53,159 nucleotides of DNA from assembly GCA_964639895.1 (NCBI GenBank), contig CAZXEJ010000012.1, positions 1-53,159 on the forward strand, read 5' to 3'. The position numbers and the translations under genes are program-made. Shown in pieces: positions 15,641-27,511 of this stretch; position 1 is the first letter of the stretch; the number at the start of each line of letters is the position of its first letter. Under the pieces are notes generated by a model. The model was not told the DNA's origin. It made no database searches and saw only the letters and a program-made list of their open reading frames with translations. The stretch comes from CAZXEJ01 sp964639895 (GTDB lineage Bacteria > Desulfobacterota_D > UBA1144 > Nemesobacterales > JADFKM01).

Positions 15641-16876
15641 ATGAAGAGGCGCGTCGTGGTAACCGGGATCGGGCTGCTCACGCCCGTGGGGCTCGATACC
15701 ATGTCGACGTGGGATGCGATCTGCCACGGCAGGTCCGGCATATCGCGTATTGACAAATTCGATCCCTCCAACCTGAAGACCCAGATCGCCGGACAGGTCA
15801 AGGGATTCGACCCCACGCAATACATGGACAAGAAGGAGGTCCGTCGGAGCGACCCCTTCATACACTACGCCATCGCGGCCGCGAGCATGGCTCTCAACGA
15901 TGCGGGGCTCGAGATAACCGATGAGCTGTCGACCCGCGTGGGCACCTACGTCAGCTCCGGTATAGGCGGCCTCAACACGTTCTGTCGGAACGTAATAGAG
16001 ATGTACGAGCGCGGCCCCGGGCGTGTCTCACCGTTCTTCATCCCCTCGATGATAGCCAACATGGCCGCCGGGTATGTATCTATATATTTCAACGCCAAGG
16101 GGCCCAGCCTGTGCGCGGCCACGGCTTGCGCCGCTAGCGCCCACGCCGTGGGCGAGGCCGCCCGCCTCATCGGGTGCGGCGACGCCGACGTCATGATAGC
16201 AGGCGGCACCGAGGCCCCCCTGCTTCCGGTCGCCATAGCCGGTTTCAACTCTATGCGTGCCCTCTCGACCAGAAACGACGAGCCCGAGCGTGCCTCGCGC
16301 CCCTTCGACCGTGACCGCGACGGCTTTATCATGGGCGAGGGCGCCGGCATCCTGGTGCTGGAGGAACTGGAGTTCGCGCGCAGGAGGGGGGCCAGGATCT
16401 ACGCCGAGATACTGGGGTTCGGGATGAGTAGCGACGCACACCATATCACCGCCCCCGCCCTCGACGGCGCCGTAAACTGCATGAAGCGTGCGCTCGAGAA
16501 CGCATCGGTCAACCCCGAGGACGTGGGTTACATAAACGCCCACGGCACCTCCACATCGCTCAACGACGTCAACGAGACCAGGGCCATAAAGTGTGTGTTC
16601 GGCGAACATGCCTACAGCCTGCCGGTCAGTTCGACCAAGTCCATGACCGGTCACCTGCTGGGGGCCGCCGGGGGGGTGGAGGCGGCGTTCACCGTACTGG
16701 CCATAACGACAGGGGTGTTGCCGCCCACGATCAACCTCGACAACCCCGATCCCGAGTGTGACCTCGACTACGTTCCGAACGAGGCCCGCAAGGTGCGTGT
16801 CGACGTGGCCGTCTCAAATTCGTTTGGCTTCGGGGGCACGAACGTGACCCTGGTCGTGGGGAGATACGATGGCTGA
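15641..16876 (+). CDS. fabF: 3-oxoacyl-ACP synthase II FabF
   Basis: 411 residues, condensing enzyme that extends acyl-ACP with malonyl-ACP. Catalytic Cys163 in ATACAASAHA, and the two histidines in NAHGTSTSLND (about 303) and SMTGHLLGAAGG (about 340) complete the Cys-His-His triad. The C-terminal NSFGFGGTN motif is present. The start is 2 nt after the acpP stop; the end overlaps rpiB by 8 nt. It is the only ketoacyl synthase visible in the window, since fabH is absent from this cluster. Confidence 0.98.
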   Translation: MKRRVVVTGIGLLTPVGLDTMSTWDAICHGRSGISRIDKFDPSNLKTQIAGQVKGFDPTQYMDKKEVRRSDPFIHYAIAAASMALNDAGLEITDELSTRVGTYVSSGIGGLNTFCRNVIEMYERGPGRVSPFFIPSMIANMAAGYVSIYFNAKGPSLCAATACAASAHAVGEAARLIGCGDADVMIAGGTEAPLLPVAIAGFNSMRALSTRNDEPERASRPFDRDRDGFIMGEGAGILVLEELEFARRRGARIYAEILGFGMSSDAHHITAPALDGAVNCMKRALENASVNPEDVGYINAHGTSTSLNDVNETRAIKCVFGEHAYSLPVSSTKSMTGHLLGAAGGVEAAFTVLAITTGVLPPTINLDNPDPECDLDYVPNEARKVRVDVAVSNSFGFGGTNVTLVVGRYDG

Positions 16877-17336
16877 GAGAAGAGTGGTCTTGGGTTGCGA
16901 CCATGCCGGCGTAAGGCTCAAGAACCGCATAAAGGAGTATCTCAAGGACCGCGGCTACGAGGTGGTCGACGTGGGGGCCGACGGAGACGAGAGTGTCGAC
17001 TACCCTGACTACGCGAGCGTCGTGGCCAGGAAGGTGTCGCGCGGCGAGGCCGAGCGCGGCATCCTGGTTTGCGGCTCCGGCGTGGGCATGGCCATCGTGG
17101 CCAACAAGTACCCGGGTGTGCGCGCCGTGCACGCCTCCGATGTGGCTACGGCCGAGGTCAGCCGCCGGCACAACGACACGAACGTGTTGGCGCTGGGAGC
17201 CAGGTTTCCACTCAAGGACCCGGTCGAGGAGATAGTGCGGGTATGGCTCGAAGCCGAGTTCGAGGGGGGCAGGCACGAGAGAAGGCTGAACAAGATAAAG
17301 AAGATCGAGTCCTCCCTGAACGGCGGTGACGAGTAG
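16869..17336 (+). CDS. rpiB: Ribose-5-phosphate isomerase B
   Basis: 155 residues. Interconverts ribose-5-phosphate and ribulose-5-phosphate. All key motifs are canonical: GCDHAG with the phosphate-binding His near residue 11, the catalytic Cys in VCGSGVGMAIVANK, and the ring-opening His in RRHNDTNVLALGAR. The start ATG overlaps the end of fabF, so it belongs to the fab operon. In many delta-proteobacteria-like genomes rpiB follows fabF and is followed by glyA; here glyA is absent and aconitase follows after 264 nt. A second, strongly altered RpiB-like gene lies at 51852-52304. Confidence 0.95.
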   Translation: MAERRVVLGCDHAGVRLKNRIKEYLKDRGYEVVDVGADGDESVDYPDYASVVARKVSRGEAERGILVCGSGVGMAIVANKYPGVRAVHASDVATAEVSRRHNDTNVLALGARFPLKDPVEEIVRVWLEAEFEGGRHERRLNKIKKIESSLNGGDE

Positions 17337-17513
17337 TACGGCTGGTCTCCTTCCCCTCTGCAATTGAGCGCCTTGCGCTGCCTTGGATGCGGGTGCGTCG
17401 CTACCACTGGGGGCAGACAGCTCACCCCTGGGCCCGACGCTTTCCGGCGAGGGGCGGGTGCCTCATGGGGAGCGCCGGCGCGTCGGATGTCGCCTGACCG
17501 TGCGTTCTTCGGG

Positions 17514-17543
17514 TTGGAACTGCCGTCGTTGTTCGGGTATATA
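17514..17543 (+). promoter_or_regulatory. acnA: Candidate promoter of acnA
   Basis: TTGGAA (17514-17519), 18-nt spacer, TATATA (17538-17543) in an AT-rich patch 57 nt before the acnA start. The rest of the 264-nt rpiB-acnA gap shows only a small hairpin (AGCGC-CTT-GCGCT) soon after the rpiB stop. Confidence 0.5.
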
Positions 17544-17600
17544 TTTTGACCGCACGCCACTCATAATGCAGAAGGCAAATCCGTTTCGGGGGACCGACCG

Positions 17601-20282
<2,682 letters not shown>

Positions 20283-20331
20283 CCCCTAGGGTGGGACTGC
20301 ACCTCCTCCGTCAGGGTGGGGTGGATATCGG

Positions 20332-20359
20332 TTTATTTTTTTGCAATCTCATGTAATAT
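20332..20359 (+). promoter_or_regulatory. AT-rich candidate promoter before icd
   Basis: TTTATT (20332-20337), 16-nt spacer, TAATAT (20354-20359). The embedded T-run (20336-20342) follows G-rich sequence after acnA without a convincing stem, so an acnA terminator is an alternative reading. Confidence 0.35.
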
Positions 20360-20412
20360 TCATTCCCATCGTGGGATGATACCAACACCAACCATTTGAA
20401 GGAGACGTCGTC

Positions 20413-21648
20413 ATGGCCGAAGGTTCCAGGATCGAGATCGACAAGGAAAGCAGATCGCTGAGAGTGCCCGACGATCCCATCATACCGTTCATCGAGGGCG
20501 ACGGTACCGGGCCCGATATCTGGCGCGCCGCGAAGATGGTGTTCGATGCAGCCGTCGAGAAGTCCTATTCGGGGGTTAGGAAGATCGTATGGAAAGAGGT
20601 TCTGGCCGGAGAGAAGGCCTACAACCTGACCGACAACTGGCTGCCCGAGGAGACGGTCGATGCCATAAGGACCTACGTTGTAGCCATCAAGGGACCGCTC
20701 ACTACACCCGTAGGAGGCGGCATACGCAGCCTTAACGTAGCGCTTCGGCAGATCCTCGACCTCTATGCCTGTGTACGCCCCGTGCGATGGATACGCGGCA
20801 CGCCTACTCCCGTCAAGAACCCGCAGCTCATGGACGTGGTAATCTTCCGTGAGAACACAGAGGACGTTTACGCCGGAATAGAGTGGGAGTCCGGTTCGGC
20901 GGAGGCTAAGAAGCTCATAGACTATCTCAACTCCACTTTCGGAACCAAGATACGGGAGGATTCCGGTATCGGGATCAAACCCGTCAGCCGCTACGGTACG
21001 CAGCGCTTGGTACGCAAGGCCATCGACTACGCCATAAAGCACGGGCGCCGCAGTGTGACGCTCGTGCACAAGGGCAACATAATGAAGTTCACCGAGGGTG
21101 CGTTCAGGAACTGGGGCTACGAGGTGGCCGCCGAGGAGTTCGGCGATTACACCGTGACCGAGGACGACCTCTGGAACAAGTACGACGGCAAGGTGCCCGA
21201 GGGTAAGGTGGTCATCAAGGACCGCATCGCCGACAACATGTTCCAACAGGTCCTCACGCGGCCGGCCGAGTACGACGTGATCGCAACTCTCAACCTCAAT
21301 GGCGACTACCTATCGGACGCATGCGCCGCACAGGTGGGCGGCCTCGGCGTGGCCCCGGGGGGCAACATCGGCGACTACACGGCGCTCTTCGAGGCAACTC
21401 ACGGCACTGCGCCCAAGTACGCGGGCCAGGACAAGGTCAATCCCGGTTCTCTCATACTCTCGGGCGTGATGATGCTCGAATATCTGGGTTGGAAGGAGGC
21501 GGCCGACCTGATAGTGAAGGCCATGGAGAAGACCGTTTCCGAGAAGAGGGTAACCTACGATCTCGAGAGGCAGCTCGAAGACGCCACGCTCCTTAAGTGC
21601 TCCGAGTTCGGCGAGGCCATAGTCGAGAACATGGACCACTTCGTTTGA
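20413..21648 (+). CDS. icd: Isocitrate dehydrogenase (NADP-type, E. coli Icd family)
   Basis: 411 residues. Oxidatively decarboxylates isocitrate to 2-oxoglutarate. The family motifs are IPFIEGDGTGPDIW, the substrate-binding loop TPVGGGIRSLNVALRQ with the regulatory serine, FRENTEDVYAGIEW, NLNGDYLSDACAAQVGGLGVAPGGNIG and EATHGTAPKYAGQDKVNPGS. Length and motifs fit the homodimeric bacterial NADP enzyme; cofactor choice is inferred from the family. AAGGAG about 10 nt before the ATG is a good ribosome-binding site. It is followed, after 57 nt, by mdh. Confidence 0.97.
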   Translation: MAEGSRIEIDKESRSLRVPDDPIIPFIEGDGTGPDIWRAAKMVFDAAVEKSYSGVRKIVWKEVLAGEKAYNLTDNWLPEETVDAIRTYVVAIKGPLTTPVGGGIRSLNVALRQILDLYACVRPVRWIRGTPTPVKNPQLMDVVIFRENTEDVYAGIEWESGSAEAKKLIDYLNSTFGTKIREDSGIGIKPVSRYGTQRLVRKAIDYAIKHGRRSVTLVHKGNIMKFTEGAFRNWGYEVAAEEFGDYTVTEDDLWNKYDGKVPEGKVVIKDRIADNMFQQVLTRPAEYDVIATLNLNGDYLSDACAAQVGGLGVAPGGNIGDYTALFEATHGTAPKYAGQDKVNPGSLILSGVMMLEYLGWKEAADLIVKAMEKTVSEKRVTYDLERQLEDATLLKCSEFGEAIVENMDHFV

Positions 21649-21705
21649 GCGCTGGCCCTTCCGTGCTGCTCGAATGCTGAAGTCACTCCAGGAGGAACGT
21701 GCAAT

Positions 21706-22647
21706 ATGGGTAGGAAGAAGATATCTGTCATAGGGGCCGGCAACGTAGGTGCCACCACCGCCCTCAGGCTGGCCGAGATGGAGCTTGGCGACGTGGTGAT
21801 GGTGGACATCGTCGAAGACATGCCCCAGGGCAAGGCCCTCGACCTGATGGAGAGCGCGCCGGTGATCGGGTTCGACGTAAACGTCGTTGGCACGAACGGC
21901 TACGACGAGACCGAGGGCTCGGACATCGTCGTCATAACCTCGGGTGTGCCGCGCAAGCCCGGGATGAGCAGGGACGACCTTCTCTCCATAAATGCAAAGA
22001 TAGTAAAGGAAGTGACCGAGCGAGTGGTGGCGGCTTCTCCGGGCTGCATCCTGATAGTGGTGTCGAATCCGCTTGACGCTATGACCTATCTGGCGCACAA
22101 GGTAAGCGGCTTTCCGAGAGAAAGGGTGATGGGCATGGCGGGCGTGCTTGATTCGGCCCGCTTCCGCGCCTTCATCGCCATGGAGCTCGGGGTCTCGGTC
22201 GACAACATTCACGCCTTCGTCCTCGGCGGCCACGGCGACGACATGGTGCCGCTCGCGCGCTATACGACCGTCGCGGGCGTGCCCATCACGGAGCTGATGC
22301 CGGCCGAGAGGGTGGAGGCCCTTATACAACGCACGCGACAAGGAGGGGCGGAGATAGTAAAGCTCCTCAAGACCGGAAGCGCCTACTACGCCCCGGCGTC
22401 GTCCACGGCCGAGATGTGTGAGGCCATCCTGAAGGACAAGAAGAAGATACTGCCTGCTTGCGTGCTCGCCCGCGGCGAATACGGCCTTGAGGACGTGTTC
22501 TGCGGACTCCCGGCCAAGCTCGGTGCCGGTGGCGTGGAGGGCATATTCGAGATCGAGCTCGCGGACGAAGAAAGAGAGTCTCTCCACCGCTCGGCGGGGC
22601 ACGTCAAGGAGCTTTGTGAGCGGATACACGAGCTGGGCGTGTTGTAG
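21706..22647 (+). CDS. mdh: Malate dehydrogenase (LDH-like type)
   Basis: 313 residues. Interconverts malate and oxaloacetate with NAD. Rossmann motif VIGAGNVGATTA at the N-terminus, the adenine-site Asp in MVDIVEDMPQGKALDL, the substrate arginines in SGVPRKPGMSRDDLL and the SNPLDAMTYLA segment. The catalytic His is in LGGHGDDMVPL, and MGMAGVLDSARFR gives the third substrate arginine. These place it in the LDH-like MDH group common in delta-proteobacteria, Chlorobi and Bacillus rather than the E. coli type. GGAGGA lies 9 nt before the ATG. Confidence 0.97.
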   Translation: MGRKKISVIGAGNVGATTALRLAEMELGDVVMVDIVEDMPQGKALDLMESAPVIGFDVNVVGTNGYDETEGSDIVVITSGVPRKPGMSRDDLLSINAKIVKEVTERVVAASPGCILIVVSNPLDAMTYLAHKVSGFPRERVMGMAGVLDSARFRAFIAMELGVSVDNIHAFVLGGHGDDMVPLARYTTVAGVPITELMPAERVEALIQRTRQGGAEIVKLLKTGSAYYAPASSTAEMCEAILKDKKKILPACVLARGEYGLEDVFCGLPAKLGAGGVEGIFEIELADEERESLHRSAGHVKELCERIHELGVL

Positions 22648-22787
22648 CTTCAGCTCCGCGGCCGCACGGCGCTTCCCAGCCGCTGTGAGGGTAGGGCGTC
22701 AGGCAGCACCTGCAGGGCGTCCGCCGCGATTGGGGGTGCAAGTGGAGTAGGCGTATCCCTCAAACCGATCGTAGGAGATGGGACCAG

Positions 22788-23486
22788 ATGTCTGATATCA
22801 AAGAGGGTGTCAGGTGGACCACCGTAAGCAAGAAGTTCCTCAACGGGATTACGGGCCTGGGGCTTGTGGCGTTCGTCATCCTGCATCTTTCTGAGAACCT
22901 GCTTCTCTTGTCCAAGGATCCGGACCGATACAATTCCTACGCTCACTTTCTGTGGAGCCTGGGTCCGATACTCACGGTGCTCGAGGTGCTGTTGTTGCTG
23001 GTCTTCCTACTCCACATCGTATCGGCGGTCTCCGTCTATCTGCAGAACCGACGCGCCAGGAGGACGGGGTACAGCTTACTCCGCAGCCGTGGCAAGCCCA
23101 GTAGGAAGACCATCTCGTCGGTCACCATGATAGTGACCGGCCTCGTGCTGTTGGCTTTCCTCGTATGGCACGTCCTCACTTTCCGCTTCGGCTCGGGAGT
23201 TGCCGAAGGGTACGTCACACTCATAGACGGCAGTCAGGCCAGAGACCTCTACAGGCTGGTGATGGAGTTCTTCTCCCTTCCGTTCAATGTTGTTGCTTAC
23301 GTGGTCGTGATGGTGCTTCTGGGATTCCACCTCCGCCACGGCTTCTGGAGCGCGTTCCAGTCGTTGGGTGTCAACCACCCCAAGTACTCGCCCTTCATCT
23401 ATGCCGTCGGCATAGCGGTGGCCGTAGTGCTGGCGGTGGGTTTTTTGCTCTTGCCGGTCGTCCTTTATCTCAGGGGAGGTGTATGA
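22788..23486 (+). CDS. sdhC: Succinate dehydrogenase / fumarate reductase cytochrome b subunit
   Basis: 232 residues with five predicted membrane helices (about 18-38, 57-83, 108-132, 150-172, 186-226). Histidines in helix positions 33 (ILHLSEN), 76 (LLHIVSA), 128 (VWHVL) and 161 (GFHLRHG) match the four axial ligands of the di-haem Wolinella FrdC-type subunit. This predicts two b haems and a quinone site in the inner membrane. No separate sdhD is needed in this type. GTAGGAG precedes the ATG. It is the first gene of sdhCAB, 3 nt before sdhA. Whether the complex works as dehydrogenase or fumarate reductase cannot be read from the sequence. Confidence 0.93.
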   Translation: MSDIKEGVRWTTVSKKFLNGITGLGLVAFVILHLSENLLLLSKDPDRYNSYAHFLWSLGPILTVLEVLLLLVFLLHIVSAVSVYLQNRRARRTGYSLLRSRGKPSRKTISSVTMIVTGLVLLAFLVWHVLTFRFGSGVAEGYVTLIDGSQARDLYRLVMEFFSLPFNVVAYVVVMVLLGFHLRHGFWSAFQSLGVNHPKYSPFIYAVGIAVAVVLAVGFLLLPVVLYLRGGV

Positions 23487-23489
23487 GCT

Positions 23490-25403
23490 ATGTTCCCGGA
23501 TTCAAACGTGCCCAGCGGACCCATCGAGGAGCGGTGGAGCAGGCATAAGGCTGCAATAAGGCTGGTGGCACCGGCCAACAGGAGAAAATACACGGTGATC
23601 GTCGTGGGCACTGGGCTGGCCGGGGCATCGGCCGCCGCCTCGCTCGGCGAGCTGGGCTACAACGTAAAGAGCTTCTGCATTCACGACACCCCGCGCCGGG
23701 CCCACAGTGTTGCGGCCCAGGGGGGGATCAACGCCGCCAAAAACTACCAGAACGACGGCGACAGCACGTGGAGGCTGTTCTACGACACGATAAAGGGTGG
23801 CGACTACCGTTCGCGTGAATCGAACGTCTACAGGCTTGCCGAGATAAGCGTAAACATAATCGACCAGTGCGTGGCCCAAGGGGTGCCGTTCGCCCGCGAG
23901 TACGGAGGGCTGCTGGCCAATCGTTCCTTCGGGGGAGTGCAGGTGTCACGCACTTTCTATGCCCGCGGACAGACCGGGCAGCAGTTGTTGCTCGGCGCCT
24001 ACAGCGCGCTCATGCGACAGGTCAAGGCCGGCCAGGTGGAGCTCTTCCCTAAGCGCGAGATGCTCGATCTCGTAGTCGTCAACGACAAGGCCCGCGGCAT
24101 CGTCTGCCGCAACCTCTACACGGGGGAGATAGAGTCCCACGCGGCCGACGCCGTCGTCTTGGCCACGGGCGGTTACGCCAACGTCTACTACCTCTCGACC
24201 AACGGCAAGAACTCCAACGTCACCGCTTCTTGGCGGTGTTACAAGCGGGGGGCCTATTTCGCCAACCCCTGTTTCTCGCAGATACATCCCACCTGTATAC
24301 CGTTCTCTGGCGAATACCAGTCGAAGCTCACTCTCATGAGCGAGAGCCTCCGCAACGACGGCCGGGTATGGGTGCCCAAGATGAAGGGCGACAAGCGACC
24401 GCCCAACGAGATCCCGGAATCGGAGAGGGACTACTATCTGGAGCGGATGTATCCGAGCTTCGGCAACCTGGTGCCGCGCGACGTCGCCTCCCGCGCCGCA
24501 AAGCGCGTGTGCGACGAGGGCCGCGGCGTGGGCCCGAGCGGCCATGCCGTCTACCTTGATTTCTCCGACGCCATAAAGAGGCTTGGCATTGATGTCGTGC
24601 GCGACAAGTACGGCAACCTGTTCGAGATGTACGAGAGAATAACGGGCGAGAACCCTTACGAGATGCCCATGCGAATCTATCCCGCCCCCCACTACGTGAT
24701 GGGCGGCCTGTGGGTCGACTACAACTTGATGAGTACGATCCCCGGCCTCTTCGTAATAGGGGAAGCCAACTTCTCCGACCACGGGGCCAACCGCCTGGGT
24801 GCCAGCGCACTCATGCAGGGGCTTGGTGATGGGTACTTCATCGTGCCCTACACCGTGGGCAACTATCTCGCCGGCGCCGACCTGCCGCCGGTAAGCACCG
24901 ACAGCCCGCAGTTCCGTGAGATCGAGGCCAGCGTCCGCCAGTTCACCTCGTCGCTTCTCTCCATCGACGGCAAAAAGACGCCCACCGAGTTCCACCGTGA
25001 GCTGGGTAAGATAATGTGGGACTACGTCGGAATGTCGAGAAACGAGAAGGGGCTCAAGTACGCGCTCGAAGAGATACCCCGTCTAAGGGAGGAGTTCTGG
25101 GAGAACCTCAAGGTGCCGGGCTCGGGCGAGACGTTCAACAAGAACCTCGAGCTCGCGGGCAGGGTGGCCGATTTCCTCGAGCTCGGCGAGCTGATGGCCA
25201 GGGACGCGCTCGAGAGAAACGAGTCCTGCGGCGCCCACTTCCGAGAGGAGTACCAGACGCCCGACGGCGAGGCCCTGCGCAACGACGAGGAATACGCCTA
25301 TGTGGCGGCGTGGGAGTACAAAGGGGACGACGCCGTGCCCGAGCTGCACAAGGAACCCTTAGTCTTCGAGTTTGTCAAACCGTCGCAGAGAAGCTACAAA
25401 TAA
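23490..25403 (+). CDS. sdhA: Succinate dehydrogenase / fumarate reductase flavoprotein subunit
   Basis: 637 residues, the long form found with di-haem cytochrome b subunits. The FAD dinucleotide motif VVGTGLAGASAAASLGELG is at about 39-57. The covalent FAD-linking His72 is in RRAHSVAAQGGINAAK. Substrate-site motifs include QIHPTCIPF, and APHYVMGGLWVDYN with the capping-domain histidine. The C-terminal NRLGASALMQGLGDGYF helps bind FAD. It oxidises succinate or reduces fumarate at the cytoplasmic face. It lies between sdhC and sdhB with 3- and 24-nt gaps. Confidence 0.97.
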   Translation: MFPDSNVPSGPIEERWSRHKAAIRLVAPANRRKYTVIVVGTGLAGASAAASLGELGYNVKSFCIHDTPRRAHSVAAQGGINAAKNYQNDGDSTWRLFYDTIKGGDYRSRESNVYRLAEISVNIIDQCVAQGVPFAREYGGLLANRSFGGVQVSRTFYARGQTGQQLLLGAYSALMRQVKAGQVELFPKREMLDLVVVNDKARGIVCRNLYTGEIESHAADAVVLATGGYANVYYLSTNGKNSNVTASWRCYKRGAYFANPCFSQIHPTCIPFSGEYQSKLTLMSESLRNDGRVWVPKMKGDKRPPNEIPESERDYYLERMYPSFGNLVPRDVASRAAKRVCDEGRGVGPSGHAVYLDFSDAIKRLGIDVVRDKYGNLFEMYERITGENPYEMPMRIYPAPHYVMGGLWVDYNLMSTIPGLFVIGEANFSDHGANRLGASALMQGLGDGYFIVPYTVGNYLAGADLPPVSTDSPQFREIEASVRQFTSSLLSIDGKKTPTEFHRELGKIMWDYVGMSRNEKGLKYALEEIPRLREEFWENLKVPGSGETFNKNLELAGRVADFLELGELMARDALERNESCGAHFREEYQTPDGEALRNDEEYAYVAAWEYKGDDAVPELHKEPLVFEFVKPSQRSYK

Positions 25404-25427
25404 GACTCATCGACCAGGAGCCGCAAG

Positions 25428-26174
25428 ATGAGACTCGAATTGGTTATCTGGCGCCAACCGGACGCCAACTCAAAGGGCAGATTCGTAACCTACCAACTGG
25501 ACGACGTGTCGCCGCACATGTCGTTCCTTGAGATGCTGGACGTGCTCAACGAGAAGCTCGCCCGCGAGGGCGAGGACCCGGTTGCATTCGACAGCGATTG
25601 CCGTGAAGGCATTTGTGGTACGTGCGGCATGGTGATAAACGGCTATCCTCACGGGCCCAACCGGCTGACCAGCGTCTGCCAGCTTCACATGCGTTTCTTC
25701 AAAGACGGCGACCGCATCGTCATCGAGCCGTTCAGGGCCGAGGCCTTCCCCATCGTCAAAGACCTCGTGGTCGACCGCAGCGCCTTCGACAAGATCATCC
25801 TCGAGGGGGGCTACATCAGCGTCAACACCGGCAGCGCCCCGGACGGCAACACCATTCTCATACCCAAGGAGATCGCCGACAAGGCCATGGACGCGGCCGA
25901 GTGCATTGGGTGCGGTGCCTGCGTTGCGGCTTGCCCCAACGCGTCGGCCTCCCTTTTCGTGGGGGCCAAAGTCTCGCATCTGGCCCTCCTGCCCCAGGGA
26001 CACCCCGAACGGAAGCGCCGGGTGCTAAGCATGGTCAAGGCGATGGACCGGCTGGGGTTCGGCAGCTGCTCGAATCACGCCGAATGCGAGGCCGTCTGTC
26101 CAAGGGGCATCTCCATATCCAATATAGCGCGCATGCGCCGCGAGTACATAAAGGCGTGGCTTTCGGGGGGCTGA
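25428..26174 (+). CDS. sdhB: Succinate dehydrogenase / fumarate reductase iron-sulfur subunit
   Basis: 248 residues. The plant-type [2Fe-2S] ligands Cys58, Cys63, Cys66 and Cys84 lie in the N-terminal domain (DCREGICGTCGM). The C-terminal ferredoxin-like domain holds Cys159, Cys162, Cys165 and Cys169 (CIGCGACVAACP) and Cys214, Cys220 and Cys224 (CSNHAECEAVCPRGIS). This is the ligand set for one [4Fe-4S] and one [3Fe-4S] cluster, which carry electrons between the flavoprotein and the haem subunit. It follows sdhA by 24 nt and precedes sucC by 59 nt. Confidence 0.97.
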   Translation: MRLELVIWRQPDANSKGRFVTYQLDDVSPHMSFLEMLDVLNEKLAREGEDPVAFDSDCREGICGTCGMVINGYPHGPNRLTSVCQLHMRFFKDGDRIVIEPFRAEAFPIVKDLVVDRSAFDKIILEGGYISVNTGSAPDGNTILIPKEIADKAMDAAECIGCGACVAACPNASASLFVGAKVSHLALLPQGHPERKRRVLSMVKAMDRLGFGSCSNHAECEAVCPRGISISNIARMRREYIKAWLSGG

Positions 26175-26233
26175 GAAAGGGGGCGTAGCGCGCACGGTCC
26201 CACGTCACCCACAACTCTGAGGAGGTAGATGAG

Positions 26234-27409
26234 TTGAACATACACGAGTATCAGGCCAAGGAGTTGCTGTCGAAGTACGGCGTGAAGGTTCCGACGGGCA
26301 AGGTCGCCTCAACGCCCGAAGAGGCCGAGCGGATAGCGTCCGATCTGCGCGCCGACAAAATTGTGGTAAAGGCGCAGGTGCATGCAGGCGGCAGGGGCAA
26401 GGCCGGCGGCATAAAGGTGGCTTCGTCGCCTGCCGATGTAAGGCGCATAGCCGAGGAGATGCTGGGGATGAGGTTGGTCACCCATCAGACCGGCCCCGAG
26501 GGGAAGATCGTGCACAAGGTGCTTATCGAGGAAGGGGCCAACATAGAGCGCGAGCTCTATCTGGGTATGGTAGTCGACCGTGCGGCCGAGAAGGTGGTGG
26601 TGATGGCGAGCCCCGAGGGTGGGGTGGAGATAGAGGAGGTGGCCTCGAGGAGCCCGGAGAAGATCTTGAAGGTACACGTCGAACCGGCGTTGGGTCTGAT
26701 GCCGTTCCAGGCGAGGAAAATAGCCTACTTCCTGGGACTTGAGGGGAAGCTGGTGGGCAAGGCGGTGCGGTTCATCGACGCCCTCTACAGGGCGTTCGTC
26801 GGGAGCGATTGCTCGCTGGCCGAGATAAACCCGTTGATCGTGACCTCCGAAGGTGAGGTGTTGGCTCTGGACAGCAAGATAAACTTCGATGACAACGCCC
26901 TCTTCCGCCATCCCGACAATGAGAAGATGCTTGATCCCGATGAAGAGGACCCGCACGAGCTTGAGGCGAAGAAATGGGGGCTCAGCTACGTAAAGCTCGA
27001 AGGGGACATCGGATGCCTGGTAAACGGCGCGGGCCTCGCCATGGCGACCATGGACATCATAAAGTACTACGGGGCCGAGCCGGCCAACTTCCTCGACGTT
27101 GGAGGCGGCGCCAGCACTGAACAGGTTACACAGGCCTTCAAGATGATACTGAGCGATCCCAACGTCAAGGCCGTCCTCGTCAACATCTTCGGCGGGATAA
27201 TGAAGTGTGACACCATAGCCAACGGAATCATCACTGCCGCTCGCGAGGTGGGCATCGAGGTGCCCCTGTTCGTAAGACTCGAGGGTACGAACGTGGAGTT
27301 AGGCCGAAAGTTGCTCGCCGAATCGGGCCTCGACATAACGACTGGCGGCGACATGAGAGAGGTTGCCAGAAAGGCCGCCGAGGCGGTGCTCGCCCAGCGC
27401 GGCGCCTGA
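26234..27409 (+). CDS. sucC: Succinyl-CoA synthetase beta subunit (ADP-forming type)
   Basis: 391 residues, ATP-grasp enzyme subunit that joins succinyl-CoA cleavage to nucleotide phosphorylation. It starts MNIHEYQAKELLSKYGVKVP and holds the nucleotide-binding HAGGRGKAGGIK, the metal/phosphate loop EINPLIVTSEGE, and the C-terminal NFLDVGGGAS and NIFGGIMKCD. The TTG at 26234 is the start because GGAGG (26221-26225) is 8 nt before it and it matches the family N-terminus; the ATG at 26229 is out of frame. The alpha subunit gene sucD, almost always immediately downstream, is not here: a 0.7-kb spacer follows instead. Confidence 0.96.
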   Translation: MNIHEYQAKELLSKYGVKVPTGKVASTPEEAERIASDLRADKIVVKAQVHAGGRGKAGGIKVASSPADVRRIAEEMLGMRLVTHQTGPEGKIVHKVLIEEGANIERELYLGMVVDRAAEKVVVMASPEGGVEIEEVASRSPEKILKVHVEPALGLMPFQARKIAYFLGLEGKLVGKAVRFIDALYRAFVGSDCSLAEINPLIVTSEGEVLALDSKINFDDNALFRHPDNEKMLDPDEEDPHELEAKKWGLSYVKLEGDIGCLVNGAGLAMATMDIIKYYGAEPANFLDVGGGASTEQVTQAFKMILSDPNVKAVLVNIFGGIMKCDTIANGIITAAREVGIEVPLFVRLEGTNVELGRKLLAESGLDITTGGDMREVARKAAEAVLAQRGA

Positions 27410-27467
27410 ATCGGGGGGGGGGCGATACGTGTGTACCTTCCGGCCGGTAGCCTGGTGGTGCCGTATG

Positions 27468-27492
27468 CACGCTGCACCATAGGGGCAGCGTG
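27468..27492 (+). terminator. Perfect 8-bp hairpin after sucC
   Basis: CACGCTGC (27468-27475) and GCAGCGTG (27485-27492) form a perfect stem with a 9-nt loop. No T-run follows, so a role as terminator is uncertain; it may protect the 3' end of the TCA operon mRNA. Confidence 0.4.
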
Positions 27493-27511
27493 GCGATCTC
27501 TACGCCCCACC

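Noticed and set aside
23946..24995. Open frame of 349 codons opposite sdhA, and one of 439 codons opposite icd/mdh (21310-22629)
   Set aside because: Both mirror confirmed genes, have no family match and no start signals; codon-bias shadows.
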